From Thermoproteota archaeon (GTDB lineage Archaea > Thermoproteota > Thermoprotei_A > Sulfolobales > Acidilobaceae), in contig JAUQQR010000002.1 of NCBI GenBank assembly GCA_030549835.1, forward strand, positions 1 through 64,000: a DNA stretch of 64,000 bases. The letters run 5' to 3'. Shown piece by piece: positions 60,705 through 64,000 of this stretch. Every line of letters begins with the position of its first letter. The stretch's first letter is position 1. The position numbers and the translations under genes are program-made. The notes under the pieces were generated by a model. That model had not been told where the DNA came from, did not search any database, and saw nothing but the letters and a program-made list of their open reading frames with translations.

Positions 60705-61426
60705 GAGTCTGTGCTCTACTATCTGGAGGTAAGGATAGTAATTACGCATTATATAAGGCTATACTAGGCGGATCTCAAGTATCATGTATTATAGTCGTAG
60801 AGTCTGGGAGAGAAGATAGTTGGATGTTCCATACTATTAATACTCATATAGCCCTACTACAATCAGAAGCTATGGGGTTTAGTGATAGAACATATACTAT
60901 TAGAGTCTCTGGATTTAAAGAGAGAGAAGTTGAAGAGCTACTAGAAGGTTTACTAAGAATTAGAGATAGAGTCGGCTTTGATACCATAGTAGCTGGCGCA
61001 ATAGCTAGTATTTACCAGAAGAGTAGAATTGATAGTATAGCTAAGAGACTTAATATTAAAATCTACACTCCAGCATGGGGGTTAAACCAGGAGGAGTACA
61101 TGAGGGCAATTATTAGAGAAGGCTTCAAGTATATAATTACAAGTATAACAGTTATGGGCCTACCATACAAGCTACTAGGCGTACCCATAGGTTTAGAAGA
61201 AGTTGAAGAAATAATAAGACTATCTAGGAAATACGGGTTTAACCCATCATTTGAGGGGGGAGAAGCTGAGACTCTAGTATATGATGCACCACACTATAGG
61301 AAGACAATATGCTTTAAAGGTAGAAAAGTTAAAATTAGAGAGTTCGATTATAGAGTTATAATAGAAAATGCATGGCTAGGAAGTAAGGGTGAGAATTGCC
61401 AAGAAATAATTGACGATTGGCACTAA
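60701..61426 (+). CDS. dph6: Diphthine-ammonia ligase Dph6
   Basis: The 241-residue enzyme has the PP-loop LLSGGKDSNYAL near 7-18, ESWMFHT-like EDSWMFHTIN near 38-47, and the family end EGGEAETLVYDAPHYRK near 185-201. It amidates diphthine on elongation factor 2 as the last step of diphthamide synthesis. The 4-base overlap with the upstream gene suggests coupling. After it, bases 61427-61779 hold no gene, only the promoter (TATA at 61733-61740) of the next one. Confidence 0.94.
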   Translation: MRVCALLSGGKDSNYALYKAILGGSQVSCIIVVESGREDSWMFHTINTHIALLQSEAMGFSDRTYTIRVSGFKEREVEELLEGLLRIRDRVGFDTIVAGAIASIYQKSRIDSIAKRLNIKIYTPAWGLNQEEYMRAIIREGFKYIITSITVMGLPYKLLGVPIGLEEVEEIIRLSRKYGFNPSFEGGEAETLVYDAPHYRKTICFKGRKVKIREFDYRVIIENAWLGSKGENCQEIIDDWH

Positions 61427-61779
61427 GCTAATAGGCTCCCACCATCATATATAGATCTCATCCCATTATAGCTCATATTACTCTTAGATATGTCTTGAAG
61501 TTATAGGTATTAGTGAGGATTGAGCTTTTAGTTTTACTATAAATTATGTTAGAGAAGTTAGATCAAATTCTGTCTAAATTTATAGTAATATTATGTAAGT
61601 TAATGGTTAGTGATATTTTAGGTTAGGGGATAGTATATGAGGTATTATTATTAGTGCTGGGTTTAAAGTTATTATAAGTTATTGTTTAGAGATACAATCG
61701 CGATCTGTCAAATCATGGTAGTATACTTTGACTTATAAATCTCTAATATTAGCTACTAGTTTTTAGGAGCTGGCTTAGT

Positions 61780-62277
61780 TTGGGTAAAACAGCTAAGCTT
61801 TTAGATTTCGTAGATTTTGGCGATATATGTAGAGGTTGTAAAGTTAACTGTTGTAGAAGATTCTATGCAGTACTACTCGATGAAGAAGAGAAGGAATTTG
61901 ACGGTGTAGCCAGTACACTAAAGACTCCTCTAGGTAGAGTTAAGACTCTAGGAGACCCTAATGGGAAGGTTTGCCCATTCCTATCAGGCGAGGGATTCTG
62001 TAAAGTATATAAAGATAGGCCTTTCGACTGTAGACTATGGCCTATAATGGTTCACTATGACTTTGAGACTGACGAGTACGTTATAGTATTAGACTTAGAG
62101 TGCCCAGCTGCAGCTGAAGGTAGGATACCAGAGGATTTAATAAAGAGAATGATTGGTACAGTTAAGAAAGCTAAATTAGATAAGAACTGGGTTAAGAAAT
62201 ATACTTTAACACCATGGCCTAAAAAACTAGTAGAGCTAGAGAGAATAAAATCACCTAAAGATAATAATAGCATGTAA
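61780..62277 (+). CDS. YkgJ-type CxxxCxxCC iron-sulfur protein
   Basis: The 165-residue protein has CRGCKVNCCRRF near 17-28 and CPFLSGEGFCKVYKDRPFDCRLWP near 66-89 (shown as FCKVYKDRPFDCRLWP), the arrangement of the UPF0153/YkgJ family, in which the cysteines bind a metal or Fe-S cluster. Function is unknown in archaea. TTG start is preceded by an aggag site and a TATA box about 40 bases before. Confidence 0.88.
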   Translation: MGKTAKLLDFVDFGDICRGCKVNCCRRFYAVLLDEEEKEFDGVASTLKTPLGRVKTLGDPNGKVCPFLSGEGFCKVYKDRPFDCRLWPIMVHYDFETDEYVIVLDLECPAAAEGRIPEDLIKRMIGTVKKAKLDKNWVKKYTLTPWPKKLVELERIKSPKDNNSM

Positions 62278-62368
62278 GAGTTAATCTAGCATTAGCTATG
62301 AGAGGGATAGATAAATCTAACATATTTAAACTCTAAGAAGTAAATGTTAATGATGGTGAGGCGATACA

Positions 62369-62551
62369 ATGGTATTTGGACCTTTTACAACAACAGAGCT
62401 CCTAATAATACTACTAATAATACTTATACTATTTGGAGCTGCTAGACTACCTCAACTTGCTAGAGCTCTAGGAGAGTCTATGAGAGAGTTTAGGAAAGCT
62501 GTTAGTGGTGAGACAGAACAAGAGCATCAGAAAGAGAAGAAGGAGGGCTAA
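62369..62551 (+). CDS. tatA: Twin-arginine translocation protein TatA
   Basis: The 60-residue protein has one short N-terminal membrane helix (about 8-24), the FGAARLPQLARALG hinge and a charged amphipathic tail, as in TatA/TatE. It forms the Tat pore with TatC, which is not in the window. ATG start follows a gatggtgagg site. The next gene, on the other strand, ends 6 bases after its stop. Confidence 0.93.
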   Translation: MVFGPFTTTELLIILLIILILFGAARLPQLARALGESMREFRKAVSGETEQEHQKEKKEG

Positions 62552-62557
62552 CAAATT

Positions 62558-63307
62558 TTAACTAAATATCAGCCTTTCACTATTTAACCTACTCTTCTCC
62601 ACTACATACTCTAAGCTTACACCCTTAAGCTCTGATACCTTAAGCATAGACTCTCTAATCATTAGCGGCGATAGCTTCAACCCCCTATAATTATATGGAC
62701 TATCACTCTCAAATACAATATAGTCTATTGGAGTATATGCCGCTACCCTAGCATGCTTCTCCTGTATCTTAATAGCTGGGTTTATAGATATCTTATAACC
62801 TCTAGATCCTATAACATCTATGAGATCTAATGGCCCAGTATACCAGTGGAACATAGCCTTACTAATATCATACTCTATAAGCATACCTAGAGCAGTACTC
62901 CAAGCATCAGGCGCATGAATATTGATAAGAGCACCAGTATCCCTAGCTAAGACTAAGAATCTCTTAAAAATCTCAACCTGTAAACTCCAGGTATACGGCT
63001 CTAAGAACCTCTTATCAAGTCCAACCTCCCCAATACACCTCAAGCCCTCACGAGCAGCTAACCTAATAATATAGTCTACAGTATGTAGAGGCTCCTCCCT
63101 AATACTCCACGGGTGGAAACCTACACATCCAATAACTCTACCAGGATAAGATCTCTCAATATCAAAAATTCTATAAAAAGAATCTAAATCATCAGACACA
63201 GCTACAATAACAATCCCCCTATCACTATCAAGAATATCCTCAATCTCTCTATCAGTAAACTCATAGAGATGGCAATGCATATCATAAATATACTCCACTC
63301 TCCACAC
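62558..63307 (-). CDS. TatD-like metal-dependent hydrolase
   Basis: Choosing GTG 63307 gives about 249 residues with YDMHCHLYEF (HxH metal ligands) near the start, GFHPW, GEVGLDKRF, INIHAPDA and ESDSPYN at the end, as in TatD nucleases. The longer open frame to 63391 adds a basic, cysteine-bearing tail unlike the family, and a TATA-like ttattaaac at about 63340 lies before the chosen start. Family members degrade DNA or act in quality control. Confidence 0.9.
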   Translation of the reverse strand: MWRVEYIYDMHCHLYEFTDREIEDILDSDRGIVIVAVSDDLDSFYRIFDIERSYPGRVIGCVGFHPWSIREEPLHTVDYIIRLAAREGLRCIGEVGLDKRFLEPYTWSLQVEIFKRFLVLARDTGALINIHAPDAWSTALGMLIEYDISKAMFHWYTGPLDLIDVIGSRGYKISINPAIKIQEKHARVAAYTPIDYIVFESDSPYNYRGLKLSPLMIRESMLKVSELKGVSLEYVVEKSRLNSERLIFS

Positions 63308-63487
63308 CAAAACTATACATCTACAAGAGAGGTTATGTTTAATAATATAGACCCCTCCCAACCATCTGAGCCTAGATCTTCCTCCAATCACTCTTAATTC
63401 ACAATAACATCTAGAGACTACCGTCTTCGGAGGAATTCTACGGGTTATGTGAACTTGGATGCTTGGATTATGTTTATTTGTAGATTC

Positions 63488-64000
63488 TTATGGTGCTTCT
63501 ACACTCACTACGTCTAGTTCTATGCATTTCGCATTTTTATTTAAGATTTCGGTTATACTTGGTTTGGTTCTTCCTTGGTCGCCGGTTACTAGTTCTTTTA
63601 TGTATAGTCCTCCAGATGTTTTTATGAGGCATTCTATGAGGTTTCTTGTTACTGCCTTGCATTTTATTTCATGTACTTTTCTCTTTCTTGTGACTTCTTT
63701 TCTTCTATGTAGTACTCTTAGTGGTGTTTTTTGTAGTATTGTTGAATTTTTAAATGTCTCTTCTAATAGTTTAATATCGTTATCTCCTATAGCGTCTTCC
63801 ACTAGTATTAATGTCTTGTATACTTTAGTCTTTATTTTCGACTCCTCCTTATATACTCTTATTAACTCTCTCCTCGTATAGTCTTCTAGAGATATTTCTA
63901 TTAAGCCGTTAGAGTTGCTTCTAACAGACTCCTCTAATACTCTGAAATCTACGTTTCTATTTCTTGGAGCCTTAACTTCTAGTATTAGTGGCCTCCCTGA
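63488..64000 (-). CDS. pus10: tRNA pseudouridine synthase Pus10 (C-terminal part)
   Basis: The frame is open to the window edge at 64000 and gives 171 residues of the C-terminal catalytic half. It includes GRPLILEVKAPRNR, TLILVEDAIGD and LHRRKEVTRKRKVHEIKC, with GGLYIKELVTGDQGRTKPS, which are typical of archaeal Pus10. The enzyme makes pseudouridine 54 and 55 in tRNA. The catalytic aspartate and N-terminal THUMP domain lie beyond the window. The plus-strand frame at 63459-63881 is a shadow. Confidence 0.95.
   Translation of the reverse strand, partial: SGRPLILEVKAPRNRNVDFRVLEESVRSNSNGLIEISLEDYTRRELIRVYKEESKIKTKVYKTLILVEDAIGDNDIKLLEETFKNSTILQKTPLRVLHRRKEVTRKRKVHEIKCKAVTRNLIECLIKTSGGLYIKELVTGDQGRTKPSITEILNKNAKCIELDVVSVEAP

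Overview
The window reads as a hyperthermophilic crenarchaeon of the Desulfurococcales type. I infer this from a full reverse gyrase, a single PCNA-type clamp, the Hjc resolvase next to a PIN-domain ATPase, an archaeal SecY/AdkA/DUF106/L34e/Cmk/L14e operon, SecE-Spt5, a thermosome, S17e, intron-bearing tRNAs and AT-rich TATA promoters. The low-GC, tightly packed genes with many TTG/GTG starts fit this; Ignisphaera or a close relative is a guess only.

Layout. 1-8700: end of an unknown gene, a radical SAM protein, a gamma-glutamyltranspeptidase-like hydrolase, an MgtC/DUF4010 membrane protein and reverse gyrase. 8700-15700: a transposon fossil, PEBP protein, PadR regulator, inositol-phosphate synthase, intron-bearing tRNA-Met, CBS protein, acyl-CoA synthetase, GT2-GtrA glycosyltransferase and a DUF5622-type protein. 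15700-20950: an island with visibly GC-richer coding sequence. It holds a small secreted TasA/AbpA-like filament subunit, a SipW-like signal peptidase, and a 687-residue membrane protein with a lectin-like domain and a C-terminal domain resembling the filament subunit. It is flanked by transposon fossils, including a near full-length tnpB pseudogene. This is the most interesting locus here.

21000-31300: PCNA, a DUF373 membrane protein, cis-prenyltransferase, a DUF84 NTPase, tRNA-Leu, the secY-adkA-DUF106-rpl34e-cmk-rpl14e operon, a cluster of CRISPR-like repeats, secE-spt5 and a Mut7-C ribonuclease. 31300-44500: a two-gene polytopic membrane module with paired histidines, a cysteine-rich protein, ThiI, an amidohydrolase-like protein without metal ligands, the PINA-like ATPase and Hjc pair, a stomatin and NfeD protease pair, a membrane-anchored HerA-like ATPase and an AK6-like kinase. 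44500-54500: thermosome, S17e, a ubiquitin-like/phosphoribosyltransferase fusion, a Cgi121-like KEOPS subunit, ThrRS lacking an editing domain, two small unknown proteins, a tRNA-like structure, XerA, thiolase and an NDP-sugar nucleotidyltransferase. 54500-64000: a RecQ-like helicase with extra domains, AMMECR1, a frameshifted alaX, tRNA-Thr with a D-arm intron, a zinc-ribbon protein, Dph6, a CxxC iron-sulfur protein, TatA, a TatD-like hydrolase and the C-terminal half of Pus10.

A recurring theme is that almost every intergenic gap above 300 bases holds a degenerate fragment of tnpB-like transposons, mostly the 3' end, often as inverted or direct repeat pairs inside the window. Several host genes end inside such fragments, so their C-termini appear to have been remodelled.
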